A stretch of DNA of 64,000 bases from Streptomyces catenulae (lineage in GTDB: Bacteria; Actinomycetota; Actinomycetes; Streptomycetales; Streptomycetaceae), in NCBI RefSeq assembly GCF_000718015.1, contig NZ_JODY01000022.1, positions 83,828-147,827 of the forward strand, given 5' to 3'. This document shows, piece by piece, positions 16,257 through 25,660 of this stretch. Made by a program: the position numbers and the translations under genes. Positions within the stretch are counted from its first letter, which is position 1. Each line of letters starts with the position of its first letter. A model generated the notes under the pieces. That model did not search any database. It was given only the letters and a program-made list of their open reading frames with translations, and was not told the DNA's origin.

Positions 16257-18812
16257 TCAGTTCTCTGTGACCGCTTCCAAGGGGTTGAGGGAGGCGGCTC
16301 GGCGGGCTGGGAGGGTGGCGGCCAGGGCGCCGGTGGTCAGGGAGAGGAGGGAGAGCAGGAGGAGGGTGCCCCAGGGGAGGGAGAAGGTGTAGCGGTCCAT
16401 GGCGCCGTTGGCGAGGGCGCCGATCCGCCAGGCGCCGAACAGGCCGCCGGCCAGGCCGAGGAGGGTGCCGAATCCGGCGACCGTCACGGCTTCCAGGCGG
16501 ATCATGCGGCGGACGGCGGTGCGGTCCATGCCGATGGCGCGCAGGGCGCCGATCTCCCGGGTGCGTTCGGCGACGGACATGGCCAGGGTGTTGATGATGC
16601 CGAGCGCGCCGATCACGGTGCCGAGGGCGAGCATGCCGTAGACCACCTTGAGCAGGTCGGCGAGGACTCCGGCGGCCTCCTCGATGAACGCCTCGCGGTC
16701 CTGGACGGTCACCAGCGGGCTGTGGCCGACGGCGATGCGCAGCCGGTCCTCGGTGGCCCGCGAGACCGTGTGGCCGTCGGTGCCGACGAGGATCCGCTGC
16801 ACGCTGCCGGGCAGGAAGCTGTGCTGCGCGACCTCGCCGCGGGCGCCGAGCACGTCCTGGGCGAGGGGGTTGTCCTCGAAGACGGCCACGACGGTGTACG
16901 GAGCGGGGTCCTGCTGTCGGCCGATGCGGGCCCGGACGCGGTCGCCGGTGGTCAGGCCGTTCTCGTGGGCGGTGCTGCGGGAGAGGGCGATCCGGCCCGG
17001 TCCGAGGTGTTCGAGGGAGCCGCTGACGAGGCCGAGCTTCAGCGTTCTGTCGACGGTGCCGGGGTCGACACCGGCGATGGTGCGGACGCCGCCGTCGAGG
17101 AAGAAGGTGGTGTCGGAGACGGCGGTGGTGTGGTCGACGCCGGGGGTGGCGGTGACCCGTTCCACGGTGGCGTCGTCGAGGCCGTGGGAGAAGGTGCGGG
17201 AGCCGATCACGTAGTCGGCGCCGAGGCCGGAGGCGGCCTGGCGGTCGAGCGTCTCGGTGGTGGAGTGGCCGATGACGGCGAGCCCGGCGACCAGCGCGGT
17301 GCTGATCATCAGCGTGGCGGCGGTGGCCGCGGTGCGGCGCGGGTCGCGTAGCGCGTTCTCCTGGGCGAGTCGGCCGGTGATCCCGAAACGGCCGGTGAGG
17401 CGGCCGGTGAGGCGGAGTACCGGGACGGCGAGCAGCGGGGCGAGCACGATCAGGGCGGCGACGAGGAGGGCGCAGCCCGCCATCGCGGTGCGCAGGTTCT
17501 CCTCGGAGGCGTCCTCGGCCCCCGCCAGCGAGAGCAGCAGCCCGACACCGGCGGCGAGCAGGACGGTGCCCGTGAGCGCGCGGAGCCGGGGCCGTCCGGT
17601 GGCGGGCGGCCGGGCGGCCGTACGCATCGCCTCGACGGGGGCGACCTTCGCCGCGCGGCGGGCCGGGAGCCAGGCGGCGAGCACGGTGACGCCGACGCCG
17701 ACCGCGAGCGCCGCCAGGACCGAGCGGGCGCCGATCACCAGGGGGCCCGCGGGCAGGCTGCTTCCGCCGGTGGTGAGGAGGGTGGGCAGCGCGGCGGCGA
17801 GGCCGAGTCCGAGCAGGAATCCGGCGGCGGACGCGACCAGGCCGACGGCCAGGGCTTCCAGGAGGATCGAGCGGGACACCTGGCGGCGGGTGGCGCCGAT
17901 CGCCCGGAGCAGCGCGCTCTCCCGGCCGCGCCGCGCCACCAGCATGGTGAAGGTGTTGACGATGAGGAACGAGCCGATGAAGAGCGAGACGCCCGCGAAG
18001 ACCAGCGGCAGCTTGGCGTAGCCGCGGGTCAGGGTGGAGACCAGGACGGCCTGCTGTTCGGCCTGGGCGGTGCCGGTGGTGGCCTCGGCGCGGTCGGCGG
18101 GGAGCACCTGGGTGACGCGGTCGGCGAGCGTGGTCTCGTCGGTGCCGGGGGTGGCCGTCAGGTCGATGCCGGTGTACGTGCCCGGCTCGGCGAAGAGCTT
18201 TTGGGCGGTCGCCCTGTCGAAGAGGGTGAGGGTGCCGCCGGTGGTAACCCGGGTGTCGTCGGTGGTGACGAGGCCGACGAGGCGCTTGGTGAGGACGGGA
18301 CCGTCGGTGGCGAGGGTGATCGGGTCGCCGAGGTGGAGGTGGCCCACGGCGGCGGTGCCGGTGTCGAGGGCGAGTTCACCGGCGTCGGCCGGGGCGCGGC
18401 CCTCGGCCAGCGGGTAGCGGGCGTCCTTGCCGTCCTTGCCCGGGATGTAGGCGGTGGCGGGGTTGGCGCCCGGCTTGACCCGTAGCGGGGTGCCGTCCGC
18501 CGCGTTGAGGGCGGCCGAGCCGTCCACGGACGGGCGGACGGAGGCGACGCCGGGGACGGCGGCCAGCTTCCGGACGAGGGCGTCGTCGAGGACGCTCCGC
18601 CGGTCCGCGGGCCGCCCCGGGGGCTGCTTCGCGGTGACGGTGACGGCGATGTCGGCGTAGCTCTTCGTCGCGGCGGCGCGGTGGGCCGCGGCGGTGGAGT
18701 CCGCGAAGACGAGGGCGCCGCTGACGAAGGCGACGCCGAGGCAGACCGCGAGGACGGTCATCAGCTGACGGGCCGGGTGCGCGAGGAGGTTGCGCAGCGC
18801 TGTTCTGAGCAT
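16257..18812 (-). CDS. FtsX-type ABC transporter permease
   Basis: This 851-aa protein has a signal-anchor segment (LMTVLAVCLGVAFVSGALVF), a large extracellular domain, and two FtsX blocks. The first block is around residues 270-390 with FIVNTFTMLVARRGRESALLRAIGATRRQ; the second is at the C-terminus with GIINTLAMSVAERTREIGALRAIGM. This duplicated layout is typical of actinobacterial MacB/LolC-like permeases that export peptides, lipids or drugs, or act mechanically rather than transporting. It follows the ATPase gene by 48 bp in the same direction and forms one transporter with it. The substrate is unknown. Confidence 0.92.
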   Translation of the reverse strand: MLRTALRNLLAHPARQLMTVLAVCLGVAFVSGALVFADSTAAAHRAAATKSYADIAVTVTAKQPPGRPADRRSVLDDALVRKLAAVPGVASVRPSVDGSAALNAADGTPLRVKPGANPATAYIPGKDGKDARYPLAEGRAPADAGELALDTGTAAVGHLHLGDPITLATDGPVLTKRLVGLVTTDDTRVTTGGTLTLFDRATAQKLFAEPGTYTGIDLTATPGTDETTLADRVTQVLPADRAEATTGTAQAEQQAVLVSTLTRGYAKLPLVFAGVSLFIGSFLIVNTFTMLVARRGRESALLRAIGATRRQVSRSILLEALAVGLVASAAGFLLGLGLAAALPTLLTTGGSSLPAGPLVIGARSVLAALAVGVGVTVLAAWLPARRAAKVAPVEAMRTAARPPATGRPRLRALTGTVLLAAGVGLLLSLAGAEDASEENLRTAMAGCALLVAALIVLAPLLAVPVLRLTGRLTGRFGITGRLAQENALRDPRRTAATAATLMISTALVAGLAVIGHSTTETLDRQAASGLGADYVIGSRTFSHGLDDATVERVTATPGVDHTTAVSDTTFFLDGGVRTIAGVDPGTVDRTLKLGLVSGSLEHLGPGRIALSRSTAHENGLTTGDRVRARIGRQQDPAPYTVVAVFEDNPLAQDVLGARGEVAQHSFLPGSVQRILVGTDGHTVSRATEDRLRIAVGHSPLVTVQDREAFIEEAAGVLADLLKVVYGMLALGTVIGALGIINTLAMSVAERTREIGALRAIGMDRTAVRRMIRLEAVTVAGFGTLLGLAGGLFGAWRIGALANGAMDRYTFSLPWGTLLLLSLLSLTTGALAATLPARRAASLNPLEAVTEN

Positions 18813-18860
18813 GGTGGCTTTCCGGGTGCGGGCGGGCGGTGGCGGTTCCGGTCCGGGGCG

Positions 18861-19625
18861 TCAGGCGGCGCGCGGGTCGAGGGTCTTCATCAGGTCCAGG
18901 ACGCGGTCCGGGGTGGGCCGCGTCATCTCGTCGACGAGGCGGCCGTCGGCGAGGAAGACGACGCGGTCGGCGTATCCGGCGGCGACCGGGTCGTGGGTGA
19001 CCATGACGACGGTCCGGCCGAGTTCGCGGACGGAGTCGCGCAGGAAGCCCAGGACTTCGGCCCCGGCGCGGGAGTCGAGGTTGCCGGTCGGCTCGTCGCC
19101 GAAGATGATCTCGGGCTGCGAGGCCAGGGCGCGGGCGACGGCGACGCGCTGCTGCTGCCCGCCGGAGAGCTGCGCGGGCCGGTGGCCGAGGCGCCCGGTG
19201 AGGCCGACCATGGCGACGACGCGGTCCAGCCATTCCTGGTCAGGGCGGCGTCCGGCGATGCTCAGCGGCAGGGTGATGTTCTCCAGGGCGGTCAGCGTCG
19301 GGAGGAGGTTGAACGCCTGGAAGATGAAGCCGATCCGGTCGCGGCGCAGCTGGGTGAGGCTCCGGTCGCCGAGGGTGCTCAGCTCGGTGGTGCCGATACG
19401 GACGGAGCCGGAGGTGGGTGCGTCGAGTCCGGCGGCGCAGTGCATCAGGGTCGACTTGCCGCAGCCGGAGGGGCCCATGATCGCGGTGAACTCGCCCTCC
19501 CGGAAGGTGATGCTGACCCGGTCCAGGGCGACGACCTCGGTGTCGCCGCTGCCGTGGACCTTCGTCAGATCGGTGGTGGCGGCGATCCCGGGTGCGGTGG
19601 ACGAGGCCACGGGGGCGACGGTCAC
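18861..19625 (-). CDS. ABC transporter ATP-binding protein (MacB/LolD type)
   Basis: This 254-aa ATPase has GPSGCGKST (Walker A), LSGGQQQRVAVARAL (signature), IIFGDEPTGNLDS (Walker B plus D-loop) and the switch histidine in VMVTHD. The GNLDS motif after Walker B is typical of the MacB/LolD group that pairs with FtsX-type permeases. The GTG start at 19623-19625 has GAGGAG 5 nt upstream. It lies between the two-component system and its permease, all in one direction. Confidence 0.95.
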   Translation of the reverse strand: MTVAPVASSTAPGIAATTDLTKVHGSGDTEVVALDRVSITFREGEFTAIMGPSGCGKSTLMHCAAGLDAPTSGSVRIGTTELSTLGDRSLTQLRRDRIGFIFQAFNLLPTLTALENITLPLSIAGRRPDQEWLDRVVAMVGLTGRLGHRPAQLSGGQQQRVAVARALASQPEIIFGDEPTGNLDSRAGAEVLGFLRDSVRELGRTVVMVTHDPVAAGYADRVVFLADGRLVDEMTRPTPDRVLDLMKTLDPRAA

Positions 19626-19745
19626 GGAGACTCCTCTTCGGTGCGGAACGGTGCACGTCGAAGGGTGTCGGGGCGGTGTATCGGGGCCCGGGGGCGCGAG
19701 GTATCGGTGGCGGATCGGGTGCGTAGCAGTTCTGTAGGGGCGGCC

Positions 19746-21011
19746 CTACGAACCCTCCGGGTCCCGTTCCGGCAGGGTCAGCGTGGTGACGGCGCCGCCG
19801 TCCGGGGCGTTGGCCAGGCGGAGTTCGGCGTGGAGGAGCCGCGCCTGGCCGAGGGCGATGGTGAGGCCGAGGCCGTGGCCCGTACCGCGTTCGGCGGCGC
19901 CGGTGTGGAAGCGGCGCGGTCCGTGGCGGAGCAGGTCGGGCGGGTAGCCGGGGCCGTGGTCGCGGACGACGACGGTACGGCCCTCGACGGTGACCTCGAC
20001 CGGGGGCTTCCCGTGCCGGTGGGCGTTGACGACGAGGTTGGCGACGATCCGCTCCAGGCGGCGCGGGTCGGTCTCGACGGTCGCGGCGGCGTCCGGGGCG
20101 TCGGCGACGGTGACGCGGGTGCCGGATCCGGTACGGGCCACCGCCTCGGTGACGACGGCGCCGAGCGGGACCCGGGCGTGGAGCGGCCGTTCGGCCCCGG
20201 CGTCCAGCCGGGAGATCTCCAGCAGGTCCTCGACGAGATCCCGCAGGTCCCGGACGCGGGCGCGGAGCAGGTCCGCGGTCTCGCCGGGCGGCAGCAGGTC
20301 GGCGGCGGCCAGCAGCCCGCCGACCGGGGTGCGCAGCTCATGGGCGACATCCGCGGTGAACCGGCGCTCGGTGCGCAGCCGTCGGCCGAGGCTGTCGGCC
20401 ATGAGATCGACGGTGGCGGCGATGTCGGCCACCTCGTCGTGGCCGCGGGTGGGCCCGGTGCGGGCGTCGAGGTCCCCGGCGGAGATCCGGGTGGCGGTCC
20501 GGGAGACCCGCCGCAGCCTGCGGGCGAGCAGCCCGGCGCCGTAGAGGGTGAGCGGGGTGACGGCGGCGAGGGTGACCGGCGCCGCCACCGCCATGGTCAG
20601 GTCCAGCCGGCGCAACGAGGCGAGCTGCGGCTGCATGTTGATCTGGACGGCCAGGAGCGGGCTGCCGGGGCCGCCGGTGCGTTGGGCGGCCCAGACGCTC
20701 GGGCCGACGAGGGCGTCGATCCGCCCGTCGTAGGCGGTGTGCCGGGCGTCGTCGGCCGGATGGCGCAGGGCGGCGGGCAGTTCGGCGGGGTCCAGCTCAG
20801 CGCCGTTCGTCAGCATTCCGGTGCGCCGGTGGACATCCGTCGCGGAGTACACGGCGTTGAACGCCTGCGCCTCGGCGCGACCGCGGATGTCCGCCGCGGT
20901 CCAGAGGTGGACCAGTACCCCCATCGCGGCCACGACCAGGCAGGACGCGGCGGTGGCCAGTGCGGCGATCTTCCAGCGCAGGGTGAGCCGGGGCGGGCGG
21001 GGCAGGCGCAC
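19746..21011 (-). CDS. Two-component sensor histidine kinase
   Basis: This 421-aa protein has two membrane segments (about residues 13-34 and 143-165) around an extracellular sensing loop. A HAMP-like linker follows, then the H-box ADVAHELRTPVGG with the phospho-accepting histidine, the N-box LVVNAHRHG, and G-boxes DHGPGYP and GTGHGLGLTIA. It would autophosphorylate on histidine and transfer to the regulator encoded 3 bp upstream. It starts with GTG at 21011. The stimulus is unknown; the neighbouring ABC exporter suggests response to an envelope-active compound. Confidence 0.93.
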   Translation of the reverse strand: MRLPRPPRLTLRWKIAALATAASCLVVAAMGVLVHLWTAADIRGRAEAQAFNAVYSATDVHRRTGMLTNGAELDPAELPAALRHPADDARHTAYDGRIDALVGPSVWAAQRTGGPGSPLLAVQINMQPQLASLRRLDLTMAVAAPVTLAAVTPLTLYGAGLLARRLRRVSRTATRISAGDLDARTGPTRGHDEVADIAATVDLMADSLGRRLRTERRFTADVAHELRTPVGGLLAAADLLPPGETADLLRARVRDLRDLVEDLLEISRLDAGAERPLHARVPLGAVVTEAVARTGSGTRVTVADAPDAAATVETDPRRLERIVANLVVNAHRHGKPPVEVTVEGRTVVVRDHGPGYPPDLLRHGPRRFHTGAAERGTGHGLGLTIALGQARLLHAELRLANAPDGGAVTTLTLPERDPEGS

Positions 21012-21014
21012 CGG

Positions 21015-21731
21015 TCAGCGCCGCAGCTTGTAGCCGAAGCCGCGGACCGTCTCGATGCGGTCCCGGCCCAGCTTCCGCCGCAGCCGCTGGACGCAGAGGT
21101 CGACGACCCGGCTGTCGCCGTCCCAGCCGTACTCCCAGACCTCGCGGAGCAGGGTGTGGCGCTCCAGGACGACGCCGGGGCGGGCGGCGAATTCGAGGAG
21201 CAGTTTCAGTTCGGTCGGGGTGAGCGCCACCGGCTTCCCGGCGACGCGGACCTCCATGCCCGCGGTGTCGACGGTCAGGTCCCCGAAGGTCAGCGTGGTG
21301 GTGGCGGGGCGCGGGTCCGCCTCGGCGGGGGTGTAGGTCGCGCGCCGCAGCAGGGAGCGGATACGGGCCACGAGGACGTAGGTCTCGACGGGCTTGACCA
21401 CGTAGTCGTCGGCCCCGGCCTCCAGACCGGCGACGACGTCGAGACCGTCGCCGCGGGCGGACATCATCAAGACCGGCACCAGGCTGTTCTCCCGCACCCG
21501 GCGGCACAGCCCGATCCCGTCGAGACCGGGCAGCAGCACATCGAGGATCAGCAGGTCGAAGGCGCCGTCCCGGAACATCTCCAGGCCGGTGAGGCCGTCG
21601 GCGGCCACCGCGACCTCGTAGCCGTAGCGTTCGAGCGCGACGGCGAAGGAGCGGCGCATCAGGTCGTCGTCCTCGACCAGCAGCAGGCGGACGGGGCGGG
21701 CGGCGGCCCCGGTCGGGGCGGGCGAGGACAC
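21015..21731 (-). CDS. OmpR/PhoB-family response regulator
   Basis: The receiver domain shows LLLVEDDDLMRR (acidic pocket), LLILDVLLPG with the phospho-Asp, and VVKPVE with the conserved Lys. The C-terminal winged helix contains LTPTELKLLLEFAARPG and SRVVDLCVQRLRRKLG, the OmpR type. I place the start at GTG 21731, giving 238 aa, because AGGAG lies nine bases upstream; a longer reading frame to 21899 would add a proline-rich N-terminus atypical of the family. It is coupled to the histidine kinase gene and probably controls the downstream ABC transporter. Confidence 0.92.
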   Translation of the reverse strand: MSSPAPTGAAARPVRLLLVEDDDLMRRSFAVALERYGYEVAVAADGLTGLEMFRDGAFDLLILDVLLPGLDGIGLCRRVRENSLVPVLMMSARGDGLDVVAGLEAGADDYVVKPVETYVLVARIRSLLRRATYTPAEADPRPATTTLTFGDLTVDTAGMEVRVAGKPVALTPTELKLLLEFAARPGVVLERHTLLREVWEYGWDGDSRVVDLCVQRLRRKLGRDRIETVRGFGYKLRR

Positions 21732-21926
21732 GGGCGCAGGCTCCTGTTCCGACGGGCCGGATGCGGCGGCTGGTTCCGGCTGCCGCGGCGGTGCCCGCAG
21801 CCGTTCCCCCCGAAGGACAATACGGCAGAGACCGGATACACCGTCCGGCCCCGGAATGCCCGAAGGCCCGGCCCGTCGGATGACGGAACCGGGCCCCACG
21901 CCGGGCCATCGGCGTTCGGCGGCAGG

Positions 21927-22817
21927 TCAGACGCGGTCCGCCGCGATCAGGACGTACTGGAACGAGCCGTCCTCGTAGGAGTTGATGAAGGCGTCCTCGA
22001 TGCCGGTGACGAGGGAGGACGTGGCGCGGAGCTTCCAGTAGGGGAGGGTGGCGGGGGTGAGGTCGATGACGGCCTGGGGGACGAGGCGGTTGTCGGCCAT
22101 GGCGCGGAGGTATTCGCGGCGGGAGTGGATGTTGCACTCGAAGTGCGCGTTGATCTGCGAGACCCACTTCGAGGGCTGGCCGTAGCGCGGGTTCCAGCAG
22201 CCGGTGATCGTGACGTAGCGGCCGCCGACGCCGAGGATGCGGGAGTGCTCGGCGAAGAGGTCGTGCAGGTCGACGTACATGCTCGACTCGTTGTTCCACG
22301 AGGCGGCGGCCTGGCCGGTCTCGAAGGGGGTGTCGAGCATGTTGCAGACGCGGGCGCGGACATGGTCGCCGATACCGAGTTCCCGGGCCCGGTTGTTGGC
22401 GAAATCGGCCTGCTTGGCGGAGAGCGTGACGCCCTCGACGTTGCAGCCGAACCGCTGGTGGGCCATGACCATGGAGCCGCCGCGTCCGCAACCGGCGTCC
22501 ACCAGGGTGTCGCCGCTCCCGATCGCGCCGAGGTTCTCCAGAAGGACATCCGTCTGGGCCGACTCCAGGCGGTGGAGTTCGGCGATCAGCTTCTTCTCGT
22601 ACGCGCTGTCGGCGGTGTCGCCCAGCGCGGCGTAGTCGACCTCGCCGATGCCGTAGTGGTGGTGGTAAAGCCCGTCGACATCGCCGAGGCGCAGGTTCAC
22701 GGGCCTGGCCTCCTGGTCCCAGTAGCGGGCGATGTCTCCCTGGTAGGGCGAGGACGCGCCGGGGATGAACACAGAGGTGCCGGTGGTGAGCTCGGTGCTG
22801 GTCACAGAGAAATCCAC
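21927..22817 (-). CDS. mtf: Geranyl diphosphate 2-C-methyltransferase
   Basis: This 296-aa SAM-dependent enzyme methylates geranyl diphosphate at C2 to give 2-methyl-GPP, the first committed step to 2-methylisoborneol. It carries the SAM motif LVDAGCGRGG (about residues 105-114), YHHHYGIG, and WNPRYGQPSKWVSQINAHF, which I recognise as nearly identical to the characterised S. coelicolor enzyme (SCO7701). Start: GTG at 22815-22817, three bases after the synthase stop; a GTG four codons later is an alternative. The symbol mtf follows 2-MIB literature and is a convention. It is the last gene of the encapsulin-synthase-methyltransferase set. Confidence 0.94.
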   Translation of the reverse strand: MDFSVTSTELTTGTSVFIPGASSPYQGDIARYWDQEARPVNLRLGDVDGLYHHHYGIGEVDYAALGDTADSAYEKKLIAELHRLESAQTDVLLENLGAIGSGDTLVDAGCGRGGSMVMAHQRFGCNVEGVTLSAKQADFANNRARELGIGDHVRARVCNMLDTPFETGQAAASWNNESSMYVDLHDLFAEHSRILGVGGRYVTITGCWNPRYGQPSKWVSQINAHFECNIHSRREYLRAMADNRLVPQAVIDLTPATLPYWKLRATSSLVTGIEDAFINSYEDGSFQYVLIAADRV

Positions 22818-22820
22818 TTC

Positions 22821-24104
22821 TTACCAGAAATCGGGCAGGCTGTATCGGTAGGTGTTGGTCCGGTGCCAGTAGTGGTTGCCGTCGACCCATACGGCGACCC
22901 CGCGCAGGAAGCGGAGCACGGTCGGTACGGGACAGGCGGCGGCCAGCGCGGCGGCTTCGGATTCGAAGGCGTGCATGAGGTCGTTGTGGACCTCGACCGC
23001 CTTCAGATAGGCGTCCTTGTCGGAGACGCCCTCCCGTTCGGCGATCACCACGGGCAGGTTGAGGTGACGGCCGGGGCTGTTGAGTTCCTTGGTGTACGAG
23101 TAGAGGTCGTTGACGATCGTGGTGGCGTTCCCGGCGAGCGCGATCACCCGCTGCATGGCGGGCAGCGCGTGCAGTTCGGCCGGGAGTTCGTAGCCGCCGA
23201 CGGTGTCGGTGATGGTCGGGCAGGGGCGGAAGTTGTTGAACTGGCGCATCGCCAGGTACTCCCACACCTCCGGCACGTGGTCCTCCTGCGCCCAGGCGGC
23301 CTCGGCGAGGTAGCCGAGGTGCAGACGGGCCATGTCGTGCCGGTACCGGTCGGCCTGGGAGTCGCTGGAGTCCCGGACGAAGTACTCCATGGCGGAGCGG
23401 TACGCGCGCCGGGGCGCGTCCGACTGGAGCGAGGCGAGCCACGCCGGTTCGTACTCACCCGTGGTGTGCAGCGGGTCGAGGGCGGTGTGGGCGAGGAGGA
23501 GGCGGCTGCCGAGGCCGATGGGCGAGCCGCCGTGGTCCTCGCAGTAGCAGTCGTCGACGGCGTTCTCGGCGACCATCAGCCGGGTGGCGATCATCAGGTG
23601 GTCGACGGCGGGCGCGTCCGGATGGCAGGCGACCATGTAGCGGCCGACGGAGAACCCGTCGAACTGGTCCTCCCACTCCGGCGGGTACGCCTGGACCTCG
23701 TCGACCGCCCACCGCTTGATCCGCTCGCTGACCTCCGCCACCCGCGCCTGGTCGGGCTCCGGCACCGGGTGGTGGTAGAGCCCGGGGATCGGCGAGCCCG
23801 GGGCGGGCGCCCCCGAGGCGGTCGGCTCCTCCGGCGCGGCGGGCTCCTCCCGGTCCTTGCGGCGGAGCCGCAGGCTCGTGGTGCCGAGGCCGGTGGGACC
23901 GCGCAGGATCCTTTCGACAGCGGGCCGTGCCACCGCGACGGCGCCCTCCGGCGCGGCGCCGCCGGGCGCGTCCGGGCGGACCGTCCGGGCGAACGAGGGC
24001 GGGCCGGGCAGCGCGGACCGGGCACCCGCGGCGGGGCGGGTCCCGGCGCGGGCCGCAGCGGCGGGCAGGCCCGGCTGCAGGGAAGTAGGCCCGGGATCGG
24101 ACAT
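22821..24104 (-). CDS. tpc: 2-Methylisoborneol synthase (class I terpene cyclase)
   Basis: This 427-aa terpene synthase cyclises 2-methyl-GPP to 2-methylisoborneol. The metal-binding motifs are intact: DDCYCED (residues 184-190) and NDLYSYTKE (332-340). The first 105 or so residues are Ala/Pro/Gly-rich and presumably disordered; the catalytic domain begins near GLYHHPVPEP. In S. griseus the corresponding N-terminal region is reported to direct the enzyme into the family 2B encapsulin encoded next door. ATG at 24102-24104 has AAGGAG 7 nt upstream. It is flanked by the encapsulin gene (143 bp away) and the GPP methyltransferase (3 bp). Confidence 0.95.
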   Translation of the reverse strand: MSDPGPTSLQPGLPAAAARAGTRPAAGARSALPGPPSFARTVRPDAPGGAAPEGAVAVARPAVERILRGPTGLGTTSLRLRRKDREEPAAPEEPTASGAPAPGSPIPGLYHHPVPEPDQARVAEVSERIKRWAVDEVQAYPPEWEDQFDGFSVGRYMVACHPDAPAVDHLMIATRLMVAENAVDDCYCEDHGGSPIGLGSRLLLAHTALDPLHTTGEYEPAWLASLQSDAPRRAYRSAMEYFVRDSSDSQADRYRHDMARLHLGYLAEAAWAQEDHVPEVWEYLAMRQFNNFRPCPTITDTVGGYELPAELHALPAMQRVIALAGNATTIVNDLYSYTKELNSPGRHLNLPVVIAEREGVSDKDAYLKAVEVHNDLMHAFESEAAALAAACPVPTVLRFLRGVAVWVDGNHYWHRTNTYRYSLPDFW

Positions 24105-24247
24105 CCGTAGCTCCTTGGTGAGATGAGGTGGGCTGCCCCGGATCCCGGGCGTGCTCGCCCGCCCGGGAAGATCCGGGCCGTCGTCGTGGCCGGTACGGCC
24201 GCCGTCCCGCCGTCCGCCCGCGGGACCGGGCGGACGCCCGACCGGGG

Positions 24248-25660
24248 CTAGCTGCGCCGGTGGGCGATCTGCACGTTCTCCAGCACACCGAGCGCGTCGG
24301 GCACGAGGACCGCGGCGGAGTAGTAGGTGGAGACCAGGTACGAGATGATCGCCTGCTCGTTGATGCCCATGAACCGGACGGAGAGGCCCGGCTCGTACTC
24401 CTCCGGCAGGCCCGTCTGGTGGAGACCGATGACGCCCTGGTTCTCCTCGCCGGTGCGCATGGCGAGGATGGAGCTGGTGTTCTCCTTGGTGACCGGGATC
24501 TTGCTGCACGGCAGGATCGGGACGCCGCGCCAGGCCGGGACCTGCTGGCCGCCGAGGTCGACGTGGTCCGGGTAGAGGCCGCGGGCGTTGAACTCGCGGC
24601 CGATCGCGGCGATGGCCCGCGGGTGGGCGAAGAGGAACTTCGTGCCGCGGCGGCGGGAGAGCAGGTCGTCGAGGTCGTCCGGGGTGGGCAGACCGGAGTG
24701 GCTCTGGATCCGCTGCTTGAAGGCGGCGTTGTGCAGCAGACCGAACTCGCGGTTGTTGACCAGCTCGTACTCCTGGCGCTCGCGCAGCGCCTCGATGGTG
24801 AGCCGGAGCTGTTCCTCGGTCTGGTTCATCGGGCCGTTGTAGAGGTCGGCGACCCGGGTGTGGACCCGCAGGACCGTCTGCGCGACGGAGAGTTCGTACT
24901 CGCGGGGGTTCATCTCGTAGTCGACGAAGGTGCCGGGGAGTTCGGGCTCGCCGGTGTGGCCCGCCGACATCGCGATCTCGGCCTCGCCGTGCTTGTTCTG
25001 CCGCTGGTGCGGCAGGGAGCGGACCTGCTCGACATGGGCCCGGAGCTTCGGCGCGTTGTCCATGACCGCGTCGAAGTCGGCGCGGGAGAGGGTGAGGAGG
25101 GTACCGGCGGTCTCCGCGGTGGCGGTGGTGTCCCAGGTGGCCTCGCCGTCCATGAGGGCCTGCTCACCGAAGTGGCCGCCGTCCGCGACGATGTTGACGG
25201 GGACGTCGCTGCCGTACTTGCCCTCGGCGGTCTGGCTGATGCGGCCGTGGGCGACGAGGTGGATGCGCTCGGCGGGGGCGCCGCGCTCGGCCAGCACCTC
25301 ACCGGCGCGGAAGTCGCGCTGGACGCAGCGGTCGGCGATGGCCTTCAGCACCTGGTCGTCGTCGAAGCCGCGCAGCACGGCCAGTTCGCCCAGCTCGCGG
25401 GGGATGACGCGGACGTCGGAGCCGTCCTGGACGAACTCGATGTAGCCGTCCCCGACGGTGTAGGTGAGTCGGCGGTTCACCCGGTAGGCGCCGCCCTTCG
25501 CCTCGACCCAGGGCAGCATCCGCAGCAGCCAGCGGGAGGTGATCTCCTGCATCTGCGGGGCGGACTTGGTCGTGGTGGCGAGATTGCGGGCAGCCGCGGT
25601 GCTCAGGCTGGACTGCTCGGCGGGGGCCGGCAGGGCCTCCTGGCCGGTCTCAACGGTCAT
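24248..25660 (-). CDS. Family 2B encapsulin shell protein (EshA-like, cyclic-nucleotide-binding domain)
   Basis: This 470-aa protein combines a cyclic-nucleotide-binding-like domain (about residues 85-200, with [13 protein letters not shown] at 162-173) and a C-terminal HK97-type shell region containing [21 protein letters not shown] and [11 protein letters not shown]. This is the family 2B encapsulin architecture, formerly annotated as EshA or Crp-like. It should self-assemble into a cage enclosing the terpene synthase. The phosphate-binding cassette lacks the usual arginine (W176 nearby), so nucleotide binding is uncertain. ATG at 25658-25660 has AAGGAG about 10 nt upstream. The family 2B call rests on overall resemblance and on the neighbouring synthase. 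Confidence 0.92.
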   Translation of the reverse strand: MTVETGQEALPAPAEQSSLSTAAARNLATTTKSAPQMQEITSRWLLRMLPWVEAKGGAYRVNRRLTYTVGDGYIEFVQDGSDVRVIPRELGELAVLRGFDDDQVLKAIADRCVQRDFRAGEVLAERGAPAERIHLVAHGRISQTAEGKYGSDVPVNIVADGGHFGEQALMDGEATWDTTATAETAGTLLTLSRADFDAVMDNAPKLRAHVEQVRSLPHQRQNKHGEAEIAMSAGHTGEPELPGTFVDYEMNPREYELSVAQTVLRVHTRVADLYNGPMNQTEEQLRLTIEALRERQEYELVNNREFGLLHNAAFKQRIQSHSGLPTPDDLDDLLSRRRGTKFLFAHPRAIAAIGREFNARGLYPDHVDLGGQQVPAWRGVPILPCSKIPVTKENTSSILAMRTGEENQGVIGLHQTGLPEEYEPGLSVRFMGINEQAIISYLVSTYYSAAVLVPDALGVLENVQIAHRRS

